Part shown: positions 1 to 10,600 of the stretch, one piece after another
Numbering within the stretch: position 1 is the stretch's first letter
Layout of the letters: each line of letters opens with the position of its first letter
DNA from: Alteromonas sp. KC3
Lineage (GTDB): Bacteria > Pseudomonadota > Gammaproteobacteria > Enterobacterales > Alteromonadaceae
Length of the DNA stretch: 64,000 bases
Direction of reading: 5' to 3'
Assembly: GCF_016756315.1 (NCBI RefSeq)
Contig: NZ_AP024235.1
Coordinates: 3,906,001 to 3,970,000 of the forward strand
Notes under the pieces: model-generated
Told to the model about the DNA's origin: nothing
The model's input: only the letters and a program-made list of their open reading frames with translations
The model's database searches: none
Position numbers and translations under genes: made by a program

Positions 1-1222
1 GTCTAAACCATTTTGTGTAGAGATAGACTGACTCAAGAGTTTGATTGTGACGTCTTAAGAATGGCTGTTCGCGCTTGCTATTGACAGTTTTTGAGGGGTC
101 TAGTGTAAACCAATCTACAATTCCACCTGCATTGCCAAAATCTTTTGCCAACCCACCTATTTCATCAAGCATGAACTTAAGATTTGCGTCAGAGTGTTTA
201 ATTATTGGCTTTTCCGTCCACCCTATTTGTTCTGGTTCGGGACTATTCGTTGAAGGAAGTACTGCAACCTCAGCATTGATTTTCTTCAAAACATCTGGGT
301 AAAAGCTAGGACTTAGACGAATTGCAGGATCAATCTCTGTGGCCAATTGAAGTAGCCTGTTATCCATAAAAGGTAGCTCTACCTCTATGTGCTTCCTTTG
401 CGCAGCAATTGAATAGCCTACCGCTCGAGCTCCGCGATTGTTTATAAGAAAGTTTAAAGCCCGAGTTTCCCTTGGGTACTTAGCTAATTCATCTGCAAGC
501 GCCTTTCTAGCCAGTTTTTCTAACGTGTTATAAACAGGCTTTGAAAACACGGTGGACGGGATCTGTACTCTGAAACGACGGAAAAATTCGTCAGAGTCTG
601 GAGACAGCTGGTCGTCATCGATACCTTGCTTCATTCCTCGAAAAATCAAATCGCCTGCATATCCATCAAAATTTACATGGTTTCTGGTGAGCGGAGTTTT
701 TGTGAGGAAATCATGCATCCAAATATGCATATTAGTAGAAAAAGCACTTTCTGTTAGCGCTTGCTCACTAAGTGATTGGTAATAGTTATCAGATAACTCG
801 ATTATGGTATGAGGTACGCCTAGACAGTTGGTTACTTGTGTAGCAAAAATTTGTTCTTTGTTATTTCCGCCATCATAAGTCGTCGTGTAAGCCTCTACAT
901 TTCTTTCAGGCGCTACCTTTCGGATGCCAGCCAGTATTGCTCTTGAGTCCCATCCCCCACTTAGAAAAACTACAGGGTTAAAATTAGCTCGATGTTGCAG
1001 TTGTGTTTCTAGAACATGAAGAAACACATCCGCAGCTTGTTGAGTAGCATACTCATAATTAGAGATTGTTTGGGTTACAGGTTCTAAATGGACTCTCTCT
1101 ACAGGAAGATTTAAATCTGCTGGCTCAGTGGTATCGATACCTTTTAAATAACAAGAGTTTCCCAACGGGTAACCAAAAAAGAAATAGCTAGCCCATGCTT
1201 CCCAATTAATTTGTTTACTCAT
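1..1222 (-). CDS. Asparagine-synthase-like ATP-PPase, glutaminase domain absent (partial, 3' end off the left edge)
   Basis: The minus-strand frame is open from an ATG at 1222 to the window edge (407 codons). It contains the PP-loop SGGWDSRAIL, the signature of the asparagine synthase synthetase domain that adenylates a carboxylate before amide transfer. Residues 10-30 resemble the linker that normally follows the N-terminal class II glutaminase domain, but no glutaminase domain lies upstream: an in-frame TAG, the stop of the preceding gene, is 12 bases before the ATG. No clear Shine-Dalgarno is seen, so translation may be coupled to the gene before it. Synthetase-like homologues in O-antigen loci (WbpS type) amidate uronic acids. 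With wecB and wecC in the same cluster, amidation of ManNAcA is a possible role, but that is inference. Alternatives are a different amide-forming or cyclising enzyme, or use of ammonia supplied by another subunit. Confidence 0.75.
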   Translation of the reverse strand, partial: MSKQINWEAWASYFFFGYPLGNSCYLKGIDTTEPADLNLPVERVHLEPVTQTISNYEYATQQAADVFLHVLETQLQHRANFNPVVFLSGGWDSRAILAGIRKVAPERNVEAYTTTYDGGNNKEQIFATQVTNCLGVPHTIIELSDNYYQSLSEQALTESAFSTNMHIWMHDFLTKTPLTRNHVNFDGYAGDLIFRGMKQGIDDDQLSPDSDEFFRRFRVQIPSTVFSKPVYNTLEKLARKALADELAKYPRETRALNFLINNRGARAVGYSIAAQRKHIEVELPFMDNRLLQLATEIDPAIRLSPSFYPDVLKKINAEVAVLPSTNSPEPEQIGWTEKPIIKHSDANLKFMLDEIGGLAKDFGNAGGIVDWFTLDPSKTVNSKREQPFLRRHNQTLESVYLYTKWFR

Positions 1223-1234
1223 GGCATCACGCTG

Positions 1235-2056
1235 CTAATTAAAATCAAGTTTTGAAACAATTGAATCATTTGGCTCTGATATTGTGACGTTCGGTTTGTT
1301 GCCCACGACATTGTTTTCGTTACTATATGAAAGAACGCCTACCCCCTTTTCAAGCGAGAAAAATTCCAGCGACATTTTGGTCAACTCTGACCATGCCTCG
1401 CAAATTTGCGTCTCCTCCTCGCGAATAGTGTCGTCCATCCATACCTGAGAGGAAGAGTGTAACTTATCAATCACAGCTGGTACTGCTGGAAAGCGACTAA
1501 ATTTGCACGTTTTTCCTGGCGGACCATCAACCCAGACTAAATCGACAGAGTCTAAAATATCCAAAACTTTAGCATCATACCAATAGGGAGTTTCATTCTC
1601 AGGAGTAAGGTGACTACCCAACCAAGGCACCAGGGGCGCAACTGTCAAATTGACAAAGCTCTCCAACCCTTCTTCTTTCAAATTACACAGAGTTTTACCG
1701 CCGAACTCTTCGCTATCGTCAAACGAATAAAGTTTTCCGCTTCCATTTTGCTTTAAGGCGTCAGCAATCACAATTGTCGATGCACCACTACCAAATTCAA
1801 CAACGCAGCTGGGCTTTGATTCGGTAATAAAGGAGTGTAACTTTAAAAGCACATCAGGCGACGTTGCCCAACCTCTAAGTGGAGGGAGTTGGTTTTTCAG
1901 TGACAACTTCTTTTCTAGCCAAAACAAGCTTTCCAACTGTGAATAAACTTGGTTCACCAGATTACGGTGTGTGCGCTCTTGCTTTTCGATACGTTTGAAT
2001 AAAGCTTGCTGCAAAGACGTTATTAGACTTTCAACGCTTTTACTTGATTCACTCAT
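1235..2056 (-). CDS. Class I SAM-methyltransferase-like protein of a surface-glycan cluster
   Basis: The protein has 273 residues counted from the ATG at 2056, which has GGGGAGAG about 9 bases upstream. A TTG seven codons further out lies before that ribosome site and is rejected. An N-terminal helical stretch is followed by a Rossmann-like core with FGSGAS at about 88-93 (SAM-binding glycine motif position) and VDGPPG at about 176-181. This pattern is common in uncharacterised methyltransferase-like proteins of polysaccharide loci. The C-terminal domain of the 765-residue protein at 13936-16233 is clearly homologous (FGSGTST, then a matching SEEF/SETF segment, then an NGP motif). The gene lies 51 bases after the SGNH-like gene and 12 bases before the asparagine-synthase-like gene. 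Substrate and activity are not known; sugar or lipid methylation is inferred from context only. Confidence 0.7.
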   Translation of the reverse strand: MSESSKSVESLITSLQQALFKRIEKQERTHRNLVNQVYSQLESLFWLEKKLSLKNQLPPLRGWATSPDVLLKLHSFITESKPSCVVEFGSGASTIVIADALKQNGSGKLYSFDDSEEFGGKTLCNLKEEGLESFVNLTVAPLVPWLGSHLTPENETPYWYDAKVLDILDSVDLVWVDGPPGKTCKFSRFPAVPAVIDKLHSSSQVWMDDTIREEETQICEAWSELTKMSLEFFSLEKGVGVLSYSNENNVVGNKPNVTISEPNDSIVSKLDFN

Positions 2057-2107
2057 AAAATCAGCTCTCCCCGGCAATTGAAAGTTCTGTCAACTTGTAG
2101 AATGACA

Positions 2108-2869
2108 TTAGTCACTGAATGCCTTTTCTATTAATGACTGAAGCACTATCTTTCCATACTTTTCGTTCATATGAATTAAGTCTCTTCTTCCTTTCAGCTC
2201 AAAATATCTTTCACTTTCCGGAGTACCATATGCATTACTAAAAATTTTATCAGTGCATATCTCTCCAACGATTGTTTCGTCTGGTTGATGAAGTACTTCA
2301 GTACCAAGTTCACAAAAGTATTGCGACGCATTTACAAAAGTTTTGCTTACAAACGATTGTTCTTTGTTGTCAATACAAATCTGATGGACATCATCTGTGT
2401 ATTCACCATTGAGTAGATATTCAGACGAACGCGGAGTAGGCACAAGAAATACTTTCCTAAACCCAGCATTAACTAATGCTTGGTTTACCTTGAAGGCAAG
2501 GGAGTTTTTAGTTAACTCTTCTACTGTTGCGTTAAAACAGTCTTCGGATACTAAAAATTTTGTCTCAGATTGTGAAGTTAACCTGTGTGTTTTATAAACA
2601 TCCAAAAATTGTTTTAACTCAAAGCCTAGGCCACAAATTATAACCGCATCGTAATTGTCTAGGGCAACTGTGCTAGCTAGCCCAGGAAGAATCTTGATCT
2701 GGTCTATTTGTGCCTCTCCATTTACACCTTTAATAACTAAACTATCTTCTCCCGTTGATCTCCAAATAAAGAAGTCAATAGAAACGTCTGTTTTAGTCGG
2801 GCTCAATTGATCCCATGCCAATTTAAGCATTGCTGTATGAGAATTACCTATTAACGCAACTTTTCTCAT
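2108..2869 (-). CDS. SGNH-hydrolase-like protein
   Basis: The protein has 253 residues. It starts with a beta strand leading into GNSH (8-11), which matches block I of SGNH/GDSL enzymes (GDSx), and ends with DLIH (230-233), which fits the DxxH block carrying the catalytic Asp and His. Enzymes of this fold in polysaccharide clusters add or remove O-acetyl groups or act as esterases. No signal peptide or membrane segment is seen, so it is probably cytoplasmic. Its start overlaps the stop of the GSCFA gene by four bases (ATGA), so the two are translationally coupled and likely work together. The match beyond blocks I and V is weak, so the assignment is to the fold rather than to an activity. Confidence 0.6.
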   Translation of the reverse strand: MRKVALIGNSHTAMLKLAWDQLSPTKTDVSIDFFIWRSTGEDSLVIKGVNGEAQIDQIKILPGLASTVALDNYDAVIICGLGFELKQFLDVYKTHRLTSQSETKFLVSEDCFNATVEELTKNSLAFKVNQALVNAGFRKVFLVPTPRSSEYLLNGEYTDDVHQICIDNKEQSFVSKTFVNASQYFCELGTEVLHQPDETIVGEICTDKIFSNAYGTPESERYFELKGRRDLIHMNEKYGKIVLQSLIEKAFSD

Positions 2870-3936
2870 TTGTTAAATGCCTCAAGTAATACGTCTTCAC
2901 AAAACTCTTCATCAGAATTTTGAGACTGTTCTGAATGATCAGAAGAAACGGAAGTACCTTCGCCCCTATCTTCAATGAAAGCGTCTCCCGATTCGTTAAC
3001 ACTAAAGAATGTGTTCATTGCAATGCCAACACCTTCTGGTGAGACTGAACGTAAATTCTTTTCGTATAATTTACCTGCAGCCAACGTCGAAGTTAAAATG
3101 TCAAATGAAGGGAAATAATCTATATCGTCATTTTCGGCGGCTAACTGACCAGCAACTCCCCGAAGTACCGATTTAGAATATGTCGTTGCCGTTAATACAT
3201 GTTGACCGGAAGCAGTTGCAGTTAAAGGAACTGGAGAAACGCTCAAAATGAACCTAAGCTTCGGATTTACGCGCTTGATGTGAGCCTTTAATTTCATAAA
3301 ATCTTCGTAAATTTCTAAGAAAGTAAAGTTTTTGAATTCATATTGAGAATCATCAAACTCTCCAGCGATAGTCCCAGGCGCAGTTGGATAAATATCACCG
3401 GAACCTTTGTGCATCCAAGCTTCGGTGAGGCCTAACGTGAAAATGAAAACATCGGCTGTTTTGAACATTGTTTTGACGCAAGACAAATGTCTTTCTCTGT
3501 GCGCTATCACCTCTTCTGAGCTAGCATGCCCTCTTGGCTCTACTGAAGGTCGCATTGCATCAAAATAGCGACCATCTCTTTCCCAAACTACCGACGACGG
3601 CCGCCAGAGCCCAAATGCTTCTTCAAATAATTGTAGCAACTGCCTCATCACATAAACGTTGCCTGTCCTAGCTGAAAACAGCTCGTAGCCAAACTTATTT
3701 GCAGCTAACCCATGTAAGCCTTTAGGAGGCGGCTCAGAATCAAATACTGTATATCCTCGCTTTCTCATATTTCTAGCTATATGCTGAGCAAAGCAACTGC
3801 CCAAGGTTATTACTTTCTCGGTCTTGTTAACTGGTTTTTTGGGTCGATAAACATTCGCTAAGCTTTCAATACTTTTTGCAGCGACACCTGTGCGCCAGAA
3901 TGCATCTCTCGATAAACCTTGATATGGTGACTTCAT
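2866..3936 (-). CDS. GSCFA-domain protein
   Basis: The 356-residue protein carries the eponymous GSCFA motif at residues 46-50 and the family's second conserved segment, FTLGLTEAW, at about 166-174. GSCFA proteins are SGNH-related and occur widely in bacterial surface-polysaccharide and secretion loci; their biochemistry is poorly defined, with carbohydrate O-acyl chemistry the usual suggestion. The last 40 residues are acidic and serine-rich and probably disordered. It lies 16 bases downstream of the heparinase-like gene and overlaps the next SGNH-like gene by four bases, giving two related SGNH-fold proteins side by side. Confidence 0.85.
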   Translation of the reverse strand: MKSPYQGLSRDAFWRTGVAAKSIESLANVYRPKKPVNKTEKVITLGSCFAQHIARNMRKRGYTVFDSEPPPKGLHGLAANKFGYELFSARTGNVYVMRQLLQLFEEAFGLWRPSSVVWERDGRYFDAMRPSVEPRGHASSEEVIAHRERHLSCVKTMFKTADVFIFTLGLTEAWMHKGSGDIYPTAPGTIAGEFDDSQYEFKNFTFLEIYEDFMKLKAHIKRVNPKLRFILSVSPVPLTATASGQHVLTATTYSKSVLRGVAGQLAAENDDIDYFPSFDILTSTLAAGKLYEKNLRSVSPEGVGIAMNTFFSVNESGDAFIEDRGEGTSVSSDHSEQSQNSDEEFCEDVLLEAFNK

Positions 3937-3952
3937 ATCCTCTCCAATATAT

Positions 3953-5548
3953 CTAAATTAGCCGAACGCAGAAGCTAAACCGACCATGCTTACTCGCATC
4001 TATTTCTAATGAAGGAGCACTTTCATAAACTCCATACTGTTTAGAAAAAGGCCGTTCCTTTAATGCAACCTTAATGTTTTCGCTACCATATGAAATGATC
4101 ATTCGTGGCTGTACCTCAACACTGATAGTAGCTTGACTATTTTCTAAAGAGACATCAGCGAACTGGTGGAAGAAAAGGTTTTCCATCATTCCTTTTTCTG
4201 CCCCTTCGATAACGTCTGTTATTTCAATCTTACCAGACGCTAACTGACTTATATTAATTGTGCGCTTTATTTTTTGACCATACAAAAAACTTTCCGCGAC
4301 AATAACGCCTTCAGATACACGTAGTGTCGGAACACCAACGAGCGCCTTCCTATTTCTATTCGCTTTTTCGCCAATAATGAAAGGAACATTATGACATTCG
4401 TTGCTTCGAAGTGATATTCTGCGAGGATCTTTCTCATTATGAGCGCCAAGTCCGCCATCTGACAACAAATCAATATTGTCATAGCTCAGGTAAACGTGGA
4501 GGTCGTCATCATGTCGGTGGTATACCGAGTCAAAACAGTTCTTAACCATTAAATACAACGGTTTGTCTAAAACCTTACCTTTAACAATCACATAACCTGA
4601 CTTTGAATAGTCATAAACGGTCAACTCGCTAGGGAAATCATATTTCTCAACAAAATGACCACCTCGAGTATCCCCGACTATTGGCAAGGTACCATCAACA
4701 AGGGTAAGGGCTTCTTTAAAATTTGTAGCACGCTCTTCAAGTAACGCCGCTTTTTCAGATACCTTGTTAGCGTACAACTCACCTAACTTGCTAAATCGAG
4801 TTAGCCTTCTTAGCATGAATATATGATAACCAGGGCTGTTTTCTTTATGTACGCCTTCTTCCGTATAAGCGAATTCAATTTCTTCAATTAATCGATTTTC
4901 AGACAATTCAAAAAACGGTTTCCAAACAGAGTGATTCGTGTACAACCCAATAATGAATACAGCGGTGGCTTGATCGAAACCATGATTCGTGTGCTTTGAG
5001 TAATTTTCGTCTTCAGACAGCCAAGCAATATGCCTTTTCAGAATATCTTCCATCAGATATGGGCTATCAAGTTCTTCTACAAACTCATTGAGTTCATCAT
5101 CCAGCCACAGACAAAATAGCCAATTAAAGAGGTTGGTCAATCGGTACGACGTTGCATGGTCATGCCATCTTAGCGTTTTGTCATTATCCTCTGGGATAAT
5201 CTCGATCCAATTGATAAGACTGTCTTTGCAAAACTTTGCAGCAAGTTTTCGTTCTGGCGCGGAAAGCAACTTCCTACACGCCACGAACCAGGTCAAAAAA
5301 GGAAGTGCTTGTATTTGCCACCACCAATTTCGGTCTTGACCTGTTGGTGCCCAGTCGAAAGTTCGGAAGTCAATATCGGCATCGTCGAAACTATTGGTTT
5401 TGACTTTGCTTTCATTTATAGCTGCAAGTAAATTATCTTTCGCTTCTAAATTTTTACCTGTGTTTTCTCTGCAAAAAAAAGAAACCTGAGCGTCATTAAC
5501 GCTCTTAAAAACATTTTTCAGCGAATTATTCTGTGTTGTTACAGCCAT
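3953..5548 (-). CDS. Heparinase II/III-like protein
   Basis: The protein has 531 residues. The N-terminal half is an alpha-helical toroid-like domain with HDHATSYR (about 129-136), HTNHGFDQA (186-194) and ENSPGYH (236-242). The C-terminal half is a beta-rich domain opening with HRHDDDLHVYLSY (344-356), typical of the heparinase II/III family. These enzymes cleave uronic-acid polymers by beta-elimination; the Tyr/His set expected for catalysis is present. No signal peptide is visible at the N-terminus, unusual for a degradative lyase and consistent with a role in polymer assembly, such as length control or a transfer-like reaction at the cytoplasmic side. It overlaps the preceding glycosyltransferase gene by one base (TAATG). 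The substrate may be the ManNAcA-containing polymer suggested by wecB and wecC; this is inference. Confidence 0.85.
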   Translation of the reverse strand: MAVTTQNNSLKNVFKSVNDAQVSFFCRENTGKNLEAKDNLLAAINESKVKTNSFDDADIDFRTFDWAPTGQDRNWWWQIQALPFLTWFVACRKLLSAPERKLAAKFCKDSLINWIEIIPEDNDKTLRWHDHATSYRLTNLFNWLFCLWLDDELNEFVEELDSPYLMEDILKRHIAWLSEDENYSKHTNHGFDQATAVFIIGLYTNHSVWKPFFELSENRLIEEIEFAYTEEGVHKENSPGYHIFMLRRLTRFSKLGELYANKVSEKAALLEERATNFKEALTLVDGTLPIVGDTRGGHFVEKYDFPSELTVYDYSKSGYVIVKGKVLDKPLYLMVKNCFDSVYHRHDDDLHVYLSYDNIDLLSDGGLGAHNEKDPRRISLRSNECHNVPFIIGEKANRNRKALVGVPTLRVSEGVIVAESFLYGQKIKRTINISQLASGKIEITDVIEGAEKGMMENLFFHQFADVSLENSQATISVEVQPRMIISYGSENIKVALKERPFSKQYGVYESAPSLEIDASKHGRFSFCVRLI

Positions 5549-7632
5549 TACCCAATTAGTTCCTTTATCTGACTTACTATGTGACTCGTAGTAAAGTGAT
5601 GTTTGGCGTATTCCATTATGGATTTCGACTTTGCCGTATCGAAAATCGGGGCTTCAAAGTCTTCGGGTAGGTTTTCGTATACATATTTTTTGGGATACAC
5701 CGTTACCGCCCCCGCCCAAGGCAAGATGATTGGAATCGCACCTGACGCCATTCCTTCAGCCACAGCTTGATGACTGCCTTCAAAATCACTTGTCGACAAG
5801 ATATAGCCTATATTTTGAAACCATTCTGGCATATCGTTACCGTGACCATCAAAAATAACGTTATCTTTCCACTTAGCTGCCGCGATACGAGCGTCTTGTT
5901 CCTCATACTTTACAAATTCGTCAGCAAACTTAGGCCCTTTCATCCAAGGATAATCATGTGGTGTTTTTCCTTTCACCCTTAATTTATATCTGCTGTCGGT
6001 TTTCCATAAGGACTCAAAAATGTCTAATGCTAAATCGAAACGCTTGCGCCATGGCACCATCCCGATGAATCCCAGTGTAAACTTAGCATCGTCGCTTTTG
6101 TCCAACGCAAAACGTTCACAATCCACCGTGTTGAAAATGAGTTTACATTTTTCCCTTGGCAATTTATGCAACTCAACAAACTCTTCATACCTATACGGTG
6201 CGATAAAGATAAATTGATCGATATTGTCTAAGTTCCCTTCTTCAAGATATTGAGGAACCTGATTTTCTTGTAAGTGAATTCTTACTAAAAGTTTTTGTCC
6301 AGGCTTTTTGTTTTTTGAATACCAGCGGATGTTACCCAACCCCCATTCACAGAAGATAACATCAGCAGTTTCTAGCTTTAACTTGCTTTCGTTTTCATCG
6401 TGCTTTGTATGACCATTCCATTGATCAATAAGCACGTTGTATTTACTGTCATTTTCGTAGGCAGAAATCACATCTTGCAAAAATTTGAGATCGTGTCCCG
6501 CGAATAAGATTGTCTTTTTCTGGTAACAAATTAATCGCTCGATTATTTCATTGTGGTCAACCGACTTGGCGAAATTTTTGTATGCTTCATAAGACATTTC
6601 AGAGGCCTTTTTATAAAGCGCTACATCTGTCAAAGCATCACAAATTTTATTAGCGGCATCAGTATTATCTTTTGCAAATAACGGGTAATCACTACCGAGT
6701 AAGTCTTTGTGTACTTTTGTGGGCCTTAAAATGACCGGCTTCGCACTACTCATGTACTCAAAGAGCTTAGTTGATAACTCTTGAGACTCGTCATTGTCAA
6801 TTTTTGCCGAGCGAAGAGCGAATCCAATATCAGATTGACGAGAAAGCGCTATGCTCTCTTCTCTAGATACAACGCCAACCCAATTAACGCCATCTTCAGA
6901 CTCGAAATAGGTTTGAATTTCATCTTTCCTACCTCCTAGTTCGCCGTGAAACTTATTTCCTGCGATATTTAATTTGGCGTACGGAAGCTTCTCTTTCAGT
7001 AACTTAAATACATCTACCAAATCTGGGGTGCCCCACTCTTCAGAGAACTTCCCTGTATAACAAACGCTATTAAGCTGATTGCGGAAACTAGGTCGCTTCA
7101 TGATAGGCGGAATTAGCGGGGGTAATATGTATATATGCTCTTGGGGCAAATCAAACTCACTGCTATAACTCTCTCGCATTCTTTCACTTTGCACTATTGC
7201 AAATGCTGTTGCGTTTAGCAGTTCAGATACCTCCACCTTTTCTTTTACCGACAGTTCATGGCGACGTTGAAAAGGCTCCAGCGTATAATAAACAAGTCTG
7301 CCAGCAAGGAATTTAACTAATGCCTTACCCAATTCAATGTTACCGCGCACAAGCACTCGGTCGTAATTGTTTTCTTTGTCTAATTGCTCGATAGCTTCAG
7401 CCGCTTGTTCTGGCTTTAATGGGCGAGCACTTTTTTCAATGCGATTTATATTGACCAGTTTGTCTACCTGCCCATTCAATGGGCCGCCTTGATGAGGCGC
7501 CTTGGACAAGAAGTCGAGCTGTACTCTTGGGTCTTTAGCGATTAGGGCCAAAAGCTCAGCAAGCCAAACGGAAGAACCGTCCATTATGTTTAGATTTACA
7601 TCGGCGTAGATAAGTAACTTTATTGTTCTCAT
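5548..7632 (-). CDS. Tandem two-module GT-B glycosyltransferase
   Basis: The 694-residue protein contains two GT-B-type halves. The first (about 1-380) carries a glycosyltransferase group 1-like C-terminal fold, with a run matching KLNIAG and later the ELSTKLFEYM segment with the expected Glu. The second (about 385-690) has GFIGMVPWRKRFDLALDIF followed by the donor-binding segment SDFEGSHQAVAEGMASG. Cytoplasmic; probably adds one or two sugars to a lipid-linked or protein-linked acceptor. It is coupled by one-base overlaps to the 1147-residue glycosyltransferase before it and to the heparinase-like gene after it. The first half may be a degenerate or non-catalytic module. Confidence 0.8.
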   Translation of the reverse strand: MRTIKLLIYADVNLNIMDGSSVWLAELLALIAKDPRVQLDFLSKAPHQGGPLNGQVDKLVNINRIEKSARPLKPEQAAEAIEQLDKENNYDRVLVRGNIELGKALVKFLAGRLVYYTLEPFQRRHELSVKEKVEVSELLNATAFAIVQSERMRESYSSEFDLPQEHIYILPPLIPPIMKRPSFRNQLNSVCYTGKFSEEWGTPDLVDVFKLLKEKLPYAKLNIAGNKFHGELGGRKDEIQTYFESEDGVNWVGVVSREESIALSRQSDIGFALRSAKIDNDESQELSTKLFEYMSSAKPVILRPTKVHKDLLGSDYPLFAKDNTDAANKICDALTDVALYKKASEMSYEAYKNFAKSVDHNEIIERLICYQKKTILFAGHDLKFLQDVISAYENDSKYNVLIDQWNGHTKHDENESKLKLETADVIFCEWGLGNIRWYSKNKKPGQKLLVRIHLQENQVPQYLEEGNLDNIDQFIFIAPYRYEEFVELHKLPREKCKLIFNTVDCERFALDKSDDAKFTLGFIGMVPWRKRFDLALDIFESLWKTDSRYKLRVKGKTPHDYPWMKGPKFADEFVKYEEQDARIAAAKWKDNVIFDGHGNDMPEWFQNIGYILSTSDFEGSHQAVAEGMASGAIPIILPWAGAVTVYPKKYVYENLPEDFEAPIFDTAKSKSIMEYAKHHFTTSHIVSQIKELIG

Positions 7633-10600
7633 TATTGTTTCTCGCTTATCGCTGGGTGAAGATTGTCGTATTGCGTTTTAATGGCCACGTCTTCCATTAG
7701 CGTTTCTGCAATATTGTCATTCAAATCTAGGTCTACACTCACACCCTCAAGCGGTTTTGCGAAATCGGTTAACACTCTAAAAATCTCTTTGTCGCTATTC
7801 ATGTTGAGATATGGATAAAGCTCATTACTATTTTCTAAATTTATAACCAGACGCTTATCAAAATACGTCTGAGAATTCACAAGCTTCCTCGCCTTTTCTA
7901 CCATATCAACCGTACCAGCAGTAATAACTGCATTCACTAAAGGTAGATGCGGTATTACAGGAATCCCTACGCGCTTACAAATTTGCTCTAGTCTATCAGC
8001 AATAGTATGCCTGCCGAGTGTCTCTCTAGCGCCCTGCTCAGCAATTCGCTTATATTCCTTCTCATCTTTCAGCATTTCCACATAGTCAATGATGTCTTTT
8101 TTGTTATCGCTAGCACAAACAATTCCGCTAAATTGCGTTACAACACCTTCAGAGTAGTTACTGATTACTGGTGTTCCTGACGCCAGTGATTCGTATACAC
8201 GACGGGCGAACATGGTAGGACTATGCTTAACGGTGTTCATATTCACCGTATAGCGATACCCCTTGTAAGCCTTCCACATCTCATGAGGCTCTAAGTATCC
8301 GACCACATGTTTTTTGAAATATTCAGGAAATTGAAGATGAGACACACCGCGCTTCAAACAACGGTCATAAATTTCATAGGGTACACCAGCATCGTCTAGC
8401 CCCCCTAAAATGGTGTGGAAGTCATCACAGCGCTCTTGCTTGTCAGAATAGTAAGACCCAGCGAATGCTGCTTTATGGGAACGTGTTATAACTTCAACAG
8501 GATTATGCACTTTGGGTTGACAGAAGAAAGAAAGCGGCTCTGCATCTATGCCATACTCACTTTTGTAGTTTTGCACCATATTTGCATCTGTAGTGTAAAC
8601 ATAGTCAAACAGCTTCGCAGTAGGAGCAAATCGGCTATAGTGCACAGGATCTTCTTTAGACCAAAAAACGGTTGGTATACCTTTTCTATTACAATAATTG
8701 ATAACGTTTACCAAGCTATCCATTTGATTGGTACCATTGGAGGTATACCCGTATATTAACCCCCCCCACTGATTTTTATTGCCAAACCAACAACTCTCTA
8801 CAAAAAGAAAATCGGGACGAGATGCGTCCAACTCATGTTCCCAATTTTCTGGTGAAATAGGCACAAGATCTACTTCCATTCTGAAGCATTCCATTGTGAA
8901 CTCATCGAGAATAGCAGCAACTTTGACGTTGGCTAATGGTCGGGCAGGAGTTGCTTGCAGTACTTTTCTTAAATCTGAAGCCTTGCTTGTATCTGCTATT
9001 TTTTGAACATCCGATGCGCACTGCATAGGACGCTCAACGAAAACATTACCTTTCGCATCCCACTTTTGCAGGCCAATCGTCAGTTTTGTCGCACCTTTGG
9101 GTGGAATTATTTTAGCTACTTTTTCACAAGTAACCTCTAAATATACAAAGTTTCCTACCGTCTTAGACTGAAGTAAACCTTGATGTTTACCCTCTAATTC
9201 ATTGCCTTCGCTGTCATGGAATTTAACTCTTGCAATTAACGACTTCTTGCGCCGTTCGCTTTGATTTTCAAAATTAAATTTGGCAGTCAATGTATGCGGA
9301 ACAAACTCTCTTACCGAAAAAGAAGTCCATAAAGGGTCTTTGGTGACTGTCTGAGCCTGCTCTGCTCTCACATCGCAGTTTGCTGATGACATCGTAACAT
9401 CGAAATTGTGTACTTCGATAAACTCCGAACTTTCGCAGTTGAATGCACACAAACCAACTTCAATTTTTCTAACCTCTGACGGTAACGCTATCTTGTGTAA
9501 TAGTTTGACTTGCTTATTAGTGTCAGCAATGTACTTAAACTTAGATTGTAGATGAGATGAAAACGCAAGCTTTCCTAACGCTTTGGAGATATCATTTCCC
9601 TGCTTATCAAAGGCCTTTACAAGTAATACTGCTTTCCTTTCTTTTTTAGTTGTGTTTTGGTAAGCAACTTGACCCAGAACACTAAGTTCACACGGGCTTT
9701 CAACATCATATGTGAACCAAGATACTTCAGGTGAATTAAGTGTAATTTTTTTATCAAACTGTTCGCCGCTCTCGTCCGTTGTAGTAGCGACAGTTTCAGT
9801 TACAGAATTAAGGGTTCTATCTCTACAAAAACCTTCTCCCATTAAGGTAGTATCAATCAGACTTTGCTTTAAGTTATGCCAATCTGGAGCCACTGTCTTT
9901 GCGTGTAAGCTTTGTATTAGCGTTTCCTTTAGGCTTTTAATATTATCAGCCTCGAAATAATAAACGCTGCTAAACTTTTCAGTGATTTCTTTCAGTACGG
10001 GTAAGTTAGAGATAACAAGTTTTTTTCCATATGAAAGTGCTTCAACAGCTTTCATAGGAGGAACGATTTGGCATACATCCAAGTTCCTTCTAGGTATAAC
10101 TATTGTATCAATAAGAGCGAAATAGTTTGGCACCTTATCTTGCGAAACTCTCCCTGTTCTGATCAGCCATGACGAGTCCGAGTCAGACTCGTTACCATCA
10201 ACACCATCCACAGGTTGATGATCACCCACTAATAGCAGTTTTATTTGCTCACCTTCTTCAATCAGTTGGCGGCAAGCCTCGATCAATACTTCAAGTCCTT
10301 CGTATTCAGTAATACTACCTACATAGCCAACCACTTTGTCAGAATCTGAAATGCCAAGCTCTGTTCTCAATTCGCCATTGGCACTTTCGATATGAGGTAA
10401 CGTATCTAATCCGTTATGAATAACACTTATTTTCTCTTGGCTTACCCCTCTGCGAGTAAGCTCAGCTTTCATTGTATAACTTAGTGTAAAAACCTTATCT
10501 GCCTGATTGGCAACGAAAGTATCCCTTATGTTTTCCTTTTTAAAGCTAGGTGTTTCCTTGTATTCTGGCTCTCTTGCAATTCGAGATAGTTCCCAGAACC

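Noticed and set aside
8415..8759. 114-codon plus-strand frame opposite the large glycosyltransferase gene
   Set aside because: It lies entirely antisense to a well-supported protein; its composition follows from the coding strand and it has no ribosome site.
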